Shown: one piece after another, positions 8,684 through 18,214 of the stretch | How the letters are laid out: every line of letters starts with the position of its first letter | Numbering within the stretch: position 1 is the stretch's first letter | NCBI GenBank assembly: GCA_963812525.1 | Contig: CAWEVL010000004.1 | Coordinates: forward strand, 496,001-560,000 | Direction of reading: 5' to 3' | Source of the DNA: Bog-756 sp963812525 | GTDB taxonomy: Bacteria > Actinomycetota > Acidimicrobiia > Acidimicrobiales > RAAP-2 | Length of the DNA stretch: 64,000 bases | Translations under genes and position numbers: made by a program | Notes under the pieces: model-generated | Seen by the model: only the letters and a program-made list of their open reading frames with translations | Databases searched by the model: none | Told to the model about the DNA's origin: nothing

Positions 8684-10195
8684 CGGCCCGACTCCTCGCG
8701 GGCGTTGAGCACGCGGACGCCCCGGACCAGCACCGAAGGACAGCCGTGGGAGACCGGCGCCACCTGCCCGGGCTGGCCCTTGCCGCAGTTGAAGGCTCCG
8801 CCCAGCAGGTAGGTGGACCGCCCGCCCACCGCCTCCATGGACCCCCAGAACTCGGTGGTGGTGGCCTGGTAGGCGACGTCGCGGACCTGGCCGACCAGGC
8901 GGCCGCCCTCGATCCGGAAGAACCGCTGCCCGGTGAACTGGAAGTTATAGCGCTGCATGTCGATGGACCAGCTCTTGTCCCCCACGATGTAGAGGCCGCG
9001 TTCGCACCCCCCCGATCAGCTCCTCGGTGGTCGGCCCCGCACCCTCGGCCGGCTGCAGGGAGACGTTGGCCATCCGCTGGATGGGCACGTGCAGCGGGGA
9101 GTCGGCGAAGGCACAGCCGTTCGACGCCCCGAGGCCGCTGACGGCGGCGATGGACCGGTCCAGCTGGTAGCCGGCGAGGATGCCGTCCCGCACCAGGTCG
9201 AACGACCGGCCCGGCACCCCCTCGTCGTCGACGGCCACGGTGGCCAGCCCGTGGGGCGTGGTGCGGTCCCCGGTCACCTGCATGACCTCGGACCCGTAGC
9301 GCAGCGATCCCAGCTGGTCGGGGGTGGCGAACGACGTCCCGGCGTAGGCCGCCTCGTACCCCATGGCCCGGTCCAGCTCGGTGGCGTGCCCGATGGACTC
9401 GTGGATGGTCAGCCACAGGTTGGTGGGGTCGACCACCAGGTCGTAGGTCCCGGCCACGATGGAGGGGGCCCGGACCTTCTCGGCCAGGAGTTCGGGGATG
9501 GACTCGAGCTCGGCGTCCCAGTCCCACCCGTCGCCCCGCAGGTACTCCCACCCCCGGCCCACCGGGGGGGCCAGGGTGCGCATGGTCTCGAACCCACCGT
9601 CGGGGTCGACGGAGAAGGCCTCGACCGTCGGGTGGACCCGGACCCGCCGCTGGGTGGCCTCGGTACCGGACAGGTCGGCGTAGTACTTGTCCTCGGTGAC
9701 GGCCAGGACGTCGGCGGTGACGTGGTCGACCGCGCTGGTGGCCAGCAGCCGGTCGCTCCACTCCGAGAGCAGCCCCACCTTGTCGGGCAGGGGCACGTCG
9801 ACGGGATCGACCTCGTAGCTCGAGGCCCAGGTGACCACCCCGTGCCCCGGCTCGTCAGCCAGCTCGATCCTCTGGCCGCCGGCCCGGGCGATGATGCGGG
9901 CCACGTCGACCGCCTCGTCGACCAGCGCCGCCGCCTGGTCGGGCCCGGTGGCCACCGACGCGGCGAAGCCCAGGGCGCCGTCGACCACCACCCGCAGACC
10001 CACCCCGATCTCGACGTCCTCCGCCGCTCCCTCCAGGCGGCCGTCCCGCAGCCGTACCTGTTGGGAGCGCAGGTGTTCCACCCGCAGCTCGGCATGGGCG
10101 CATCCGAGCGATCGCGCCCGGGTCAGGGCGGCGTCACGGGCGGCGGCGAGGGCGTCGGCGGGGAGCGGACCCTGAGGGGAAGCCACCAACGGCAC
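8680..10195 (-). CDS. tldD: TldD-type metalloprotease (frameshift at a C7 homopolymer)
   Basis: The product is about 504 aa if the frame is restored. It carries the TldD zinc motif HExxxH (HESIGHATELDR, about residue 261) and the N-terminal VRLRDGRLEGAAEDVEIG segment. The reading frame breaks after EELIGG at a run of seven C on the plus strand (9007-9013). Removing one base restores CERGLYIVGDKSWSIDMQRY and the usual ending through AREESGR at 8680. The homopolymer setting makes a sequencing error much more likely than a true mutation. GTG 10195 was chosen as start; GTG 10186 is an alternative. It is followed by TldE with a 4-base overlap. Confidence 0.85.
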
Positions 10196-10215
10196 GCTAG
10201 ACGCGCCCGGCTGCC

Positions 10216-10710
10216 GTGCGGACCTACCATCGGGAGGTGCGCGACCAGAAGCCACCTCGCCTCGAGGCGGACGAGCGGGACACGGTACTGGCGCTGCTGC
10301 AGTACCAGCGGTCCTCACTGGTCAAGAAGGTCACCGGGGTCAGCGACGAGGCGGCCCGCCGCCCGATGGTCGAGAGTGGTACGTCGCTCCTCTGGCTGGT
10401 GAAGCACCTGACCCGGGCCGAGGGCCTGTGGATCGTCCGTCGGTTCTCCGGGGAGGAGATCGACCCGGCGTCCGACGCGGTGGGGCCCGACGACACGGTG
10501 GCCGGCGCCGTGGACGCCTATCGGCAGGCGTGGTCGCACACCGAGCGGGCCATCGACGGTGCGGCCCTCGAGGCGCCCTGCCGGTCGGTGGGCGAGGAGG
10601 CACCGGTGAGCCTCCGCTGGGTCCTGATGCACCTCCTGGAGGAGACCGCCCGACACGCCGGGCAGGCCGACATCCTGCGGGAGCAGATCGATGGGAGCAC
10701 CGGCCGGTAG
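10216..10710 (+). CDS. DinB/DUF664-family protein
   Basis: A 164-aa helical protein with the DinB-like pattern: LLQYQRSSLVKKVTGVSDEAARR, WLVKHLTRAEGLWIVRRFSG with His in helix 2, and a closing MHLLEETARHAGQADILREQI with HxxxH-like spaced His residues. The metal-binding triad His of this superfamily (often mycothiol- or bacillithiol-dependent transferases) is therefore plausible. GTG 10216 is taken as start; GTG 10237 is possible but has the GGGAGG run directly against it. It is divergent from TldD and 35 bases before cutA. Confidence 0.8.
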   Translation: MRTYHREVRDQKPPRLEADERDTVLALLQYQRSSLVKKVTGVSDEAARRPMVESGTSLLWLVKHLTRAEGLWIVRRFSGEEIDPASDAVGPDDTVAGAVDAYRQAWSHTERAIDGAALEAPCRSVGEEAPVSLRWVLMHLLEETARHAGQADILREQIDGSTGR

Positions 10711-10745
10711 GCCGGGTGTCCGAGTCACGACCAAGGGAGGTACCG

Positions 10746-11099
10746 GTGCCCCACGTGCAGATCCAGTTCGCCATCGACGACCCGGTCCGGGCCGACCAGA
10801 TCATCGAGCTCCTCCTGGTCGACCGGGTGGTGGCGTGCGGCCAGCGGACCGGGCCGATGGTGAGCCGGTACTGGTGGGAGGGGTCGCTGGAGCGAGCCGA
10901 GGAGTGGCTGGTGCTGCTCAAGACGCGCACCGAGCTCTCCCCGACGGTGATCGCCGCGGTGACGGCGGCCCATCCCTACGACACGCCCGAGGTGGTGGCC
11001 GTGGACCTGACCGGTGCGCCCGGCTATCTGGCGTGGATCGACCGGGTGACCGTGCCGGCCGGTACCATCGGTCGTGCCGGGGAGAGGGAGGAGCGATGA
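10746..11099 (+). CDS. cutA: CutA1-like divalent-cation tolerance protein
   Basis: The product is 117 aa, the usual CutA length. Start GTG 10746 follows AAGGGAGG. The family pattern is clear: ADQIIELLLVDRVVACGQ, the WWEG segment, EEWLVLLKTRTEL, then AAVTAAHPYDTPEVVAVDL and YLAWIDRVT. CutA proteins form ferredoxin-like trimers linked to metal tolerance. The stop TGA overlaps the ATG of the GH4 gene. Confidence 0.93.
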   Translation: MPHVQIQFAIDDPVRADQIIELLLVDRVVACGQRTGPMVSRYWWEGSLERAEEWLVLLKTRTELSPTVIAAVTAAHPYDTPEVVAVDLTGAPGYLAWIDRVTVPAGTIGRAGEREER

Positions 11100-12472
11100 C
11101 GACGGACCGGACGGGCACGGACCAAGGGCCGCGGATCTGCCTGGTGGGTGCGGGCGGGATGTCCTTCGGGCCGGTGATGGTGCTCGACGCCATCAACACC
11201 CGCCGCACCCGGGGGGCCACGATGGTGCTGCACGACATCAGCGCCCCGCGGCTCGAGGTGGCGGTGCACTTCGCCGAGCGCATCAACGAACGCAACGGCC
11301 GGCCGATCACCATCGAGGCGTCCACCGATCCGGCCGAGGCCATGGCGGGGGCCGACTTCTGTCTGACCAGCGCCGAGGTCGGGCGGTGGCCGCGCTGGAT
11401 CGAGGACTACGAGATCCCCCGCCGGTACGGGGCCACCCAGATCACCGGGGAGAACGGCGGCCCCGGCGGGGTGTTCCACTCGCTCCGGTCCATCCGGACC
11501 ATGCTCGGCATCTGCGCCGACATCGAGCGGTACTGCCCGGATGCCTTCCTCATCAACCTGACCAACCCATTGAGCCGGGTGGCCCTGGCCATCAACACGG
11601 CCACGTCGGTCCGCAACGTCAGCATGTGCCACGAGTTCGCCGGGGGACTGGCCCGGATCGCCGGCCTGCTGCGGGTCCCCAGGGCCAAGATCGAGGCCAA
11701 GGCCTCGGGGATCAACCACTTCACCTTCTTCACCGAGATCCGCCGGTCCGACACCGGCGAGGATCTCTACCCCCGACTGCGGCGGCTCTGGCGCCGCCGC
11801 TACTTCGACTACCCGTCCCCGGTGACGAGGGCGGCCCGCCAGCTGGCCAAGGTCCCACTGGTCCAGGTGGCCGTGGAGCAGATGTACGCCCCGCTGGTGG
11901 CCCACATGTTCCGGGAGTACGGACTGCTGCCCTGCTCGGTGGACAGCCACATCGGGGAGTACGTGCCCTTCGCCGAGGACGTGGCCGGGTGGCACCCGGT
12001 CCCCGTCTACTTCCACCAGGGGATCGGCCACCAGATGGAGCGGCTGATCACCAGGTACGGCAACGGCGAGTCCCGGGTGCCCATGCACCGGGCCGGGCGC
12101 TCGGCCGAGGAGGTCTTCCCCATCATCGGTGCCATGTGGACCGATCACCACCGCGGGCTCAACGCGGTGAACGTGCCCAACCGGGGCTACGTTCCCAACC
12201 TGCCCGAAGGAGCCATCGTCGAGGTCCCGGCCACCGTGGACGGGGACGGCATCGCCCCGACCGGGATGCCTCCGATCCTCGAGCCCCTGGCCGAGTTCAT
12301 GCGGACCCAGATCGAACTGCAGGAGCTGGTGGTCAAGTCGGCGGTCACCGGCGACCCCGAGCCGGCCTTCGAGGCCCTCCGTCGCGATCCCCTGTCGCCC
12401 GCCGATGAAGCCTCGTGCCGGATCATCTTCGAGGAGTTGCGGGCGGTGCAGGCCGAGGCCCTGCCCTTCTGA
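11096..12472 (+). CDS. Glycoside hydrolase family 4 (NAD- and Mn-dependent alpha-glucosidase/galactosidase type)
   Basis: The product is 458 aa from ATG 11096 (ATGA overlap with cutA, preceded by GGGAGGAG). GH4 enzymes remove and return a hydride through NAD+ and need a divalent metal. Here GAGGMSFGP near residue 17 is the nucleotide-binding start, INLTNPLSRV the NAD pocket, MCHEF (Cys 178, His 179) and GINHF (His 208) the metal ligands. It is a cytosolic hydrolase of alpha- or beta-glycosides; whether alpha-galactoside, alpha-glucuronide or other cannot be read. It faces the luciferase-like gene convergently. Confidence 0.9.
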   Translation: MTTDRTGTDQGPRICLVGAGGMSFGPVMVLDAINTRRTRGATMVLHDISAPRLEVAVHFAERINERNGRPITIEASTDPAEAMAGADFCLTSAEVGRWPRWIEDYEIPRRYGATQITGENGGPGGVFHSLRSIRTMLGICADIERYCPDAFLINLTNPLSRVALAINTATSVRNVSMCHEFAGGLARIAGLLRVPRAKIEAKASGINHFTFFTEIRRSDTGEDLYPRLRRLWRRRYFDYPSPVTRAARQLAKVPLVQVAVEQMYAPLVAHMFREYGLLPCSVDSHIGEYVPFAEDVAGWHPVPVYFHQGIGHQMERLITRYGNGESRVPMHRAGRSAEEVFPIIGAMWTDHHRGLNAVNVPNRGYVPNLPEGAIVEVPATVDGDGIAPTGMPPILEPLAEFMRTQIELQELVVKSAVTGDPEPAFEALRRDPLSPADEASCRIIFEELRAVQAEALPF

Positions 12473-12493
12473 CGGCGACCGACCGCCGGTGGT

Positions 12494-13684
12494 TCAGGCG
12501 GTGGGCTCCTTGGCCTGGTGCTCCTCGGCGTGCTTCTCGAACGCCGAGGTCACCGCGGTGGTGGCGGCACCGATGAACTCCGGCCGGTTCTCCGCCGCCC
12601 AATCCCGGCTGGCCGTGAGGGTGCGGGACGACCCCTGGAACTCCGGGGCCACGTAGCGGGCGATGAGCTCGTAGGAGTGGCGAGTGGCTTCGGTGTCGGC
12701 CCACTCGTGGCCCATGAGCAGGAAGGTGCCGAACCCGTGGGACTGCTGGCGCAGCCGCTCGACCTGATCGATGGCGTCCTCCACCGTGCCGATGACGGCG
12801 AAGCCCGAGGCGTTGAGGGCGTCGACCAGCGTCTCGTGGTTGGCGGTGTCCGGGGCCAGGGGCAGGGCGGCCACCCGCTGGAAGTAGTCGACCCACTGGT
12901 CCAGGCCGAACTCGACGTCGGCGATGGCCTGCTCCTTGGTGTCGGCGATGTGCATGGGCCCGACCAGCCGCCACCGGCTCCGGTCGATGGTGGTGCCGAA
13001 CTCGGCCGCCCGCTCCTCCATCACGTCCCAGTGCAGGCCCAGCACGTCGAAGCCGCCCGCCGAGGTGGCCCCGATGGAGAGCAGGCTGCACCCGAACCGG
13101 CCGGCCGCCCGGGGTCCGGCCGGCGACACCTGGGCGGCCACCGCCACCTCGGGGTACGGGCGCTGATAGGGCCGCAGCTGGAGCCGGGCCTGGACCAGCG
13201 TGAACCAGTCGGTCTCCATGGAGACCGGCTCCTCACCGGCCAGCAGGAGCAAGATGGCCGCCAACGACTCCTCCATCATGTCCCGTTGCCTCACCGGGTC
13301 GATGCCCATCATGAAGGCGTCCGAGGGGAGCGCCCCCGGCCCCACCCCGATCATCAGACGACCACGGGTCAGGTGATCGAGGAGCACCAGGCGGTCGGCG
13401 AGCATGAAGGGGTGGTGATAGGGCAGGGACGACACCCCGGTGCCCAGGCGGATCTGGCGGGTCCTCGCCGCGGCGGCGGCGATGAACACCTCGGGGGAGG
13501 CGATGATCTCGAACCCGGCCGAGTGGTGCTCGCCGATCCACGCTTCGTCGAAGCCCAACGTGTCGAGGTGCTCGATGAGCTGGAGGTCGCGCTCCAGGGC
13601 CAGGGTGGGATTCTGGCCCACCGGATGGAAGGGGGCCAGGAAGATCCCGAACTTCAGGTAGTCCGTGGCGGCCAGGGTGGTCAT
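12494..13684 (-). CDS. LLM-class flavin-dependent monooxygenase (limonene-monooxygenase-like)
   Basis: A 396-aa luciferase-like protein, longer than the F420 enzymes and with the flavin-type pattern: LKFGIFLAPFHP, DEAWIGEHHSAGFEI (the EHH signature), RQIRLGTGVSSLPYHHPFMLADR, and GRLMIGVGPGALPSDAFMMG. This matches alkanal- or limonene-1,2-monooxygenase-like enzymes that use reduced FMN and O2. Start is ATG 13684. The second alcohol dehydrogenase lies 49 bases upstream, suggesting one transcript that converts a hydrophobic compound to alcohol/carbonyl products. Confidence 0.87.
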   Translation of the reverse strand: MTTLAATDYLKFGIFLAPFHPVGQNPTLALERDLQLIEHLDTLGFDEAWIGEHHSAGFEIIASPEVFIAAAAARTRQIRLGTGVSSLPYHHPFMLADRLVLLDHLTRGRLMIGVGPGALPSDAFMMGIDPVRQRDMMEESLAAILLLLAGEEPVSMETDWFTLVQARLQLRPYQRPYPEVAVAAQVSPAGPRAAGRFGCSLLSIGATSAGGFDVLGLHWDVMEERAAEFGTTIDRSRWRLVGPMHIADTKEQAIADVEFGLDQWVDYFQRVAALPLAPDTANHETLVDALNASGFAVIGTVEDAIDQVERLRQQSHGFGTFLLMGHEWADTEATRHSYELIARYVAPEFQGSSRTLTASRDWAAENRPEFIGAATTAVTSAFEKHAEEHQAKEPTA

Positions 13685-13733
13685 GCCGATGCCTCGTCTC
13701 TCGTCGGGGTGGTGGTGGTCGGGCTGGTCACCG

Positions 13734-14801
13734 TCACGGGTGCACCACGATCTTGCCGTGCTCGCCCGGGGTGCGCAGGGTGTCGAAGGCCTCGGGCGTC
13801 GAGTCCAGACCGACCGAGGAGGTGATCAGCCGGTCGGCCCCGGGGAGCCCCGCCTCCAGCCGCTGCAGGGTGGCGGCGAACTCGTCGGGACCGTACCCGA
13901 AGGAGAAGACCAGCTCGACCTCCTTGGTCACGGCCATGAACGGCTCGATGTGGTCGGTGTGCATGCACACCCCGACGACCACGATGCGGCTCCTCGGTGG
14001 CGCCGCCTCGATCAGGGACTGGAGCATGCCCGGCACGCCGACCGCCTCGAAGATCACCGGGCTGGGCACCTCGCCCCCGGCCATGGTGGCCAGCGCCCGC
14101 TCCAGGAGGCTGGTGGGCACGCCGAGCGTGGCCCACCGCTCGTGGGGTGACCCGAGGGCCGGGTCGATGACCTCGTCGGCCCCGAACGCCTCGGCCAACC
14201 GGCGGCGGGCGGGGGAGAAGTCGGCGGCGAGCACCGGCCCGTGCCCCCGGCCCTTCAGGGCGGCGATCACGGCCAGGCCCACCGGGCCGCACCCCACCAC
14301 CAGGCACGGCTGCCCGGGCCCGAGGCGGGACAGGCCCACGGCGTGCTCGCCCACGGCCAGCGGCTCGGTCAGGGCGGCCAGGTCGGTGTCGAGCGTGTCG
14401 GGGACCGGGAGGAGCAGCGCCTCCTGGAGCACCAGGTACTCGGCCAGGGCGCCGGGGAAGGTGTTGGAGTACCCGACCTGCTCGACGCCGGCCGGACCGA
14501 AGACGATGGGCACCGAGCAGACCCGGGTGCCGACGGGGAGGGTGCCGGCCGTGTCGGGGCCGTGCTCGACCACCTCGGCGCAGAACTCGTGGCCGAACAC
14601 GGTGTCGGTGCCGGGGTCGAGGGCCGGCGCGCCCACCCGGTCCATGAGCCCGGTGAAGTGCCGGAAGTCGGCCAGGGCGTGCAGGTCGGACCCGCAGATG
14701 CCCGCGCTCAACGAGCGGACCACGACGTGGCCGGACCCCGGACTCGGGTCCTCGATGTCCGTCACCACCAGTCGTCCACCCCGGGTGACCACCGCTCGCA
14801 T
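13734..14801 (-). CDS. Zinc-binding dehydrogenase (MDR) lacking the structural zinc lobe
   Basis: The product is 355 aa from ATG 14801, which has GGGAG just upstream; an in-frame start at 14840 is less supported. The catalytic site is present (GICGSDLH and GHEFCAEV) together with the Rossmann motif GCGPVG. The four-cysteine structural-zinc cluster found in the 3500-4570 paralogue is absent: the corresponding stretch reads TRVCSVPIVFGPAG. The two dehydrogenases are thus not recent duplicates. It likely oxidises an alcohol produced near the luciferase-like monooxygenase. Confidence 0.88.
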   Translation of the reverse strand: MRAVVTRGGRLVVTDIEDPSPGSGHVVVRSLSAGICGSDLHALADFRHFTGLMDRVGAPALDPGTDTVFGHEFCAEVVEHGPDTAGTLPVGTRVCSVPIVFGPAGVEQVGYSNTFPGALAEYLVLQEALLLPVPDTLDTDLAALTEPLAVGEHAVGLSRLGPGQPCLVVGCGPVGLAVIAALKGRGHGPVLAADFSPARRRLAEAFGADEVIDPALGSPHERWATLGVPTSLLERALATMAGGEVPSPVIFEAVGVPGMLQSLIEAAPPRSRIVVVGVCMHTDHIEPFMAVTKEVELVFSFGYGPDEFAATLQRLEAGLPGADRLITSSVGLDSTPEAFDTLRTPGEHGKIVVHP

Positions 14802-14864
14802 CGCGCTCCCCGACCCGGACCACCCGATGGCGCCCGTCACCTCGTCCGACTGACCCGGTGAGTC

Positions 14865-15419
14865 TCACACACCGGTGCCGGCGGGGCCGGACGTGGTCGG
14901 CCCGGCGGTGACCTCGTCGGCCAGCAGGTCCATCAGCAGGGCGTCGTGGAAGGACCCGTCGGGGCCCCGCTCGCTCTGTCGCCGGATGCCCACCGGTCGG
15001 AAGCCCACCTTGGAGTAGCACCGGATGGCCGCCTGGTTGTCGGCCGCCGGGTCGATCTCGAAACGGCGGTGGCCGTGGTCCTCGATCAGGTGGCGCACCA
15101 CGGTCCGGACGGCGTCGGTGCCGAGCCCCCGCCCGTGGACCGCGGGGTCGAGGTAGAGGTCGATCGAGGCGAAGCGGTAGTCGGGCTCTTCCTCGGCCGA
15201 CCACTGGATCCACCCGACCACCCGGGCGCCGAACTCGATCACGTAGGCGGTGGCGCCCGGCTCGGCCAGGTCCTGTTCGACGGCCGACCGAAGGTCGGGG
15301 CCCCCGCGCCACCGGGCGTAGACGGCGGGATCCTCCCGGATGGGCACCAGGGCCGGGATGTCGGCCCGGCGGGCCGGCCGGAGCCTGACCTCCGCCCCCT
15401 CGAGCCGGGCCGTCGTCAC
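14865..15419 (-). CDS. GNAT-family N-acetyltransferase
   Basis: The product is 184 aa. It has the RimJ/RimL-like opening LEGAEVRLRPARRADIPAL, the beta4 region YVIEFGARVVGWIQW, the acetyl-CoA loop DPAVHGRGLGTDAVRTVVRH (Q/RxxGxG/A type) and the NQAAIRCYSKVGFRPVG motif. It transfers an acetyl group to a protein N-terminus, an amino sugar or an antibiotic-like amine; the target is unknown. GTG 15419 overlaps the aldolase stop (GTGA). Confidence 0.9.
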   Translation of the reverse strand: MTTARLEGAEVRLRPARRADIPALVPIREDPAVYARWRGGPDLRSAVEQDLAEPGATAYVIEFGARVVGWIQWSAEEEPDYRFASIDLYLDPAVHGRGLGTDAVRTVVRHLIEDHGHRRFEIDPAADNQAAIRCYSKVGFRPVGIRRQSERGPDGSFHDALLMDLLADEVTAGPTTSGPAGTGV

Positions 15420-16180
15420 CGGCCGGCGGGGCCGGCCACCCGGGGCTCGAGGCAGTGCGGGTCGAAGGTCAGCTCGCGTCGGGCCATGGCCTCGAAGAAC
15501 CCCACGAACCCCTCGCCGTCGGAGCCCCGGAAGAAGGTGGCGGCCGGGTCCGGCAGCTCGCGGCCCCCACCCAGTGACTCCACCTGCCAGGCTCGTCGGC
15601 TGCGGTACTCGAGGGCCACGGCCCGCTGGTGGGCGGCCCGGATGCTCCCGGCGGTGACGAACACGCCGTGGTTGGCCAGGAGGGCCATGTCGGCCGAGCC
15701 CATGGCCGCCACGGCCTTGGCCGCGCTGTCCCGGGAGTCGACCGGCCCCTCGTACTCGTCCACCACCACCAGCTCGCCGCCCCCGAGGGCCGAGCTCTGG
15801 TCGTAGCAGCCCGGCACCCGGGCCAGGTCGGCCCAGACCGTGCCGAACCGTGGGTGGCTGTGCACGGCCACCTCGACGTCCCGGCGCTGGCGGTGGAGCT
15901 CGAGGTGGAGCGGGATCCCGAGGGGGACCGGCCAGCGGCCCTCCAGCCGGTTGCCCTCGAGGTCGATGACCAGCAGGTCGTCGGGCCGGAGCTCCTCCCA
16001 CAACAGGAGCCACGGGTTGCACAGGAGCGTCCCGTCGGCCTGCCGGTAGGTGATGTGGCCGGCCAGGTGGTCGTCGTACCCCTCCCGCCACAGCGTCCGA
16101 GCCAGCAGGACCAGCTCCTGGCGGGGGGACAGCTCGGGCAGGAGCCGGTCGGGGGCGGGGACGAACCCGGTGGTGGTCAC
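15416..16180 (-). CDS. Class II aldolase/adducin-family protein
   Basis: A 254-aa protein with the class II aldolase fold: DHLAGHITYRQADG, VAVHSHPRFGTVWADL (HxH zinc site near residue 105), and MALLANHGVFVTAGSIRAAHQRAVALEY with the third metal His. Family members cleave phosphorylated or free ketoses, or decarboxylate or dehydrate related compounds. It overlaps amidohydrolase 16177-17374 (upstream) and the GNAT gene (downstream) by four bases each, so the three are one unit. Confidence 0.87.
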   Translation of the reverse strand: MTTTGFVPAPDRLLPELSPRQELVLLARTLWREGYDDHLAGHITYRQADGTLLCNPWLLLWEELRPDDLLVIDLEGNRLEGRWPVPLGIPLHLELHRQRRDVEVAVHSHPRFGTVWADLARVPGCYDQSSALGGGELVVVDEYEGPVDSRDSAAKAVAAMGSADMALLANHGVFVTAGSIRAAHQRAVALEYRSRRAWQVESLGGGRELPDPAATFFRGSDGEGFVGFFEAMARRELTFDPHCLEPRVAGPAGR

Positions 16181-17374
16181 GGCACCGGGTGCTGGGGCAG
16201 GGCCCAGCGGTACAGGCGGGCGGCGTTCCGGTGGGTCAGTTGGCGCAGGTCCTCGACCGGCAGGTGGCCCCAGCACCGCTCGATGACCGCCTGGGTGTCC
16301 GGCCAGGTGGAATCGCCGTGGGGGTAGTCCACCTCGACCATGATGTGGTCGGTCCCGATGCGGTGGCGGGTGTCGATGGTGGACGGGTCGTCGATGGTGC
16401 AGTACCAGAAGTTGCGGGAAAGGACCTCGGCCGGCCGCAGACCGGAGGGGTCGAAGCCCTGCCCGTACCCCGAGCGGTCCACGATGTTGTCGAGGCGGTC
16501 GAGCAGCATGGCCACCCAACCGATGCCGCCCTCGCTCATGGCGATCTTGATCCCCGGGTAGCGGACGGGCAGCCCCGACCACAGCCACTCGGCGCAGGCC
16601 GACAGCGACATCTGGCCGAACAGCGTGGCCCCCAGGGCCACCATCGGGCTGTCGGAGGGCATGTCGGGCATGCCCGAGGAGCCGACATGGAGGGAGACCA
16701 CCGTGTCGGTCTCCTCGCAGGCCGCGATGATCGGGTCCCAGTAGCCCGAGAACAGGCTGGGCAGGCCGATCCGGTGGGGGCGCTCGGGGAGGGTGACCGA
16801 GCGGAACCCGCGTGCCGCGTTGCGCCGGATCTCGTCCGCTCCGAGCTCCGGGTCGGCCAGATAGGTGATCCCGCAGGGGATGATCCGGTCGGGGTAGGGC
16901 TGCCACCACGCCTCATACAGCCAGTCGTTCCAGGCCCGGGTGACGGCCAGGCCCAGCTCGGGGTCGCTGGCACTCCGAGAACACCCGACCGGAGAAGCCG
17001 GTGATCTGGGAGGGGAAGTTGAGGGAGGCCCACACCCCGTTGATGTCCATGTCGGCGATGCGGGCGTCGATGTCCCAGCAACCCCGGCGCATGTCCTCGA
17101 ACCGGGTGGGCTCCAAGGTGACCGCCTCGGGCCGGCGGCCGGCCACCGCGTTCATCCCCACCTGCGAGTACCGCTTCCCGTCGAACTCCCACAGTTGGTG
17201 ACCCCGGCTGTTCTCGATGATCCGGGGGGCCCGGTCGGCGAACCGGGCCGGCAGCCGGCCCACGAACATGTCCGGCGGCTCGACCAGGTGGTCGTCGACC
17301 GAGATCACGGTGTACCGGATCGGGCGCGGGTCGGGGTCGGGGAGCAGGGTGTCCCTCCGGGTGATGATGGTCAT
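16177..17374 (-). CDS. Amidohydrolase-2 family metal-dependent hydrolase (one frameshift)
   Basis: ATG 17374 begins MTIITRRDTLLPD, then YTVISVDDHLVEPPDMF, an amidohydrolase-2/ACMSD-like first strand in which DDH stands where DxH often binds metal. The frame shifts near 16970: FSGRVFSEC is followed in another frame by SDPELGLAVTRAWNDWL, TVVSLHVGSSG, AMSEGGIGWV and MVEVDYPHGDSTWPDT, ending at 16177. One extra base explains it. The family decarboxylates or hydrolyses cyclic and aromatic acids, and many actinobacterial members sit in catabolic clusters. The intact similarity on both sides argues for a sequence error. Confidence 0.82.
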
Positions 17375-17544
17375 GGCACGGTCCCCACCGTCCGAGTATG
17401 CCAGCGGGCCAGCCGTGCTCGCCCGGGACCGGTCCCGCGGACGGGACGGCCCGGGAGGCGGCCGCCCATCCGGCCTGGTAGACCCGGATCCATGGACGGC
17501 CGCCCGACCATCGGCCGACCTCGGGTCGGTACCGGGGCGGCGGC

Positions 17545-18153
17545 ATGAACAAGGCCCGGGTGGAGACGTTCAGCGACGGCGTCTTCGCCATCGCCATCAC
17601 GTTGCTGGTCCTGACCATCGCCCAGCCCCGCAACTACCTCGACCTCCGGCGCGAACTGCTCCAGCGCTGGCCGTCCCTGGCCGCCTACGTGGTCAGCTTC
17701 CTGGTCATCGGCATCATGTGGGTCAACCACCACACCGTCTTCTCCCACCTGCAGCGGATCGACCGCGGGCTCTTCTACTGGAACCTGCTGCTGCTGATGA
17801 CCATCGTGTTCATCCCCTATCCCACCGGGGTCTTCGGTGAGGCCCTCCGGGTGGGGCACGGAGCCCGGACGGCGGCGGTCTTCTACAGCATGGTCATGGC
17901 CATCAACGCCTGCATGTGGGCCGGCATGTGGCTGCACGCGTCACGAGGGCGCCGACTGCTCCGGCCGGAGTTCCCCGAGTCCCAGCGGACCGTGTCCACC
18001 GTGCTGTTCACCGGGGGCACCGTGATCTACCTACTCTCCATCGGGGTGGCGTTCATCAACGCCTACCTGTGCCTGGCCTTCCACGGGGTCCTGGCCCTCT
18101 ACTACGCCTTCGACCCCATCTCCCGACGCTTGGAGCACGCGGCCCCCGGGTGA
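17545..18153 (+). CDS. TMEM175-like membrane protein (DUF1211), putative potassium channel
   Basis: The product is 202 aa with about six membrane segments. The N-terminal FSDGVFAIAITLLVL is the family's FSD signature, which lines the ion path in bacterial TMEM175 channels. Two polar turns follow (SHLQRIDRG and GRRLLRPEFPESQR). ATG 17545 follows a G-rich site. It is divergent from the amidohydrolase operon. The channel function is inferred from the signature only. Confidence 0.85.
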   Translation: MNKARVETFSDGVFAIAITLLVLTIAQPRNYLDLRRELLQRWPSLAAYVVSFLVIGIMWVNHHTVFSHLQRIDRGLFYWNLLLLMTIVFIPYPTGVFGEALRVGHGARTAAVFYSMVMAINACMWAGMWLHASRGRRLLRPEFPESQRTVSTVLFTGGTVIYLLSIGVAFINAYLCLAFHGVLALYYAFDPISRRLEHAAPG

Positions 18154-18214
18154 CGGCGGGGCGGTCGGACCCCGAGCGAGTCCCGGCCGGCGCCGGCCGT
18201 GCGACACTTGGGCC

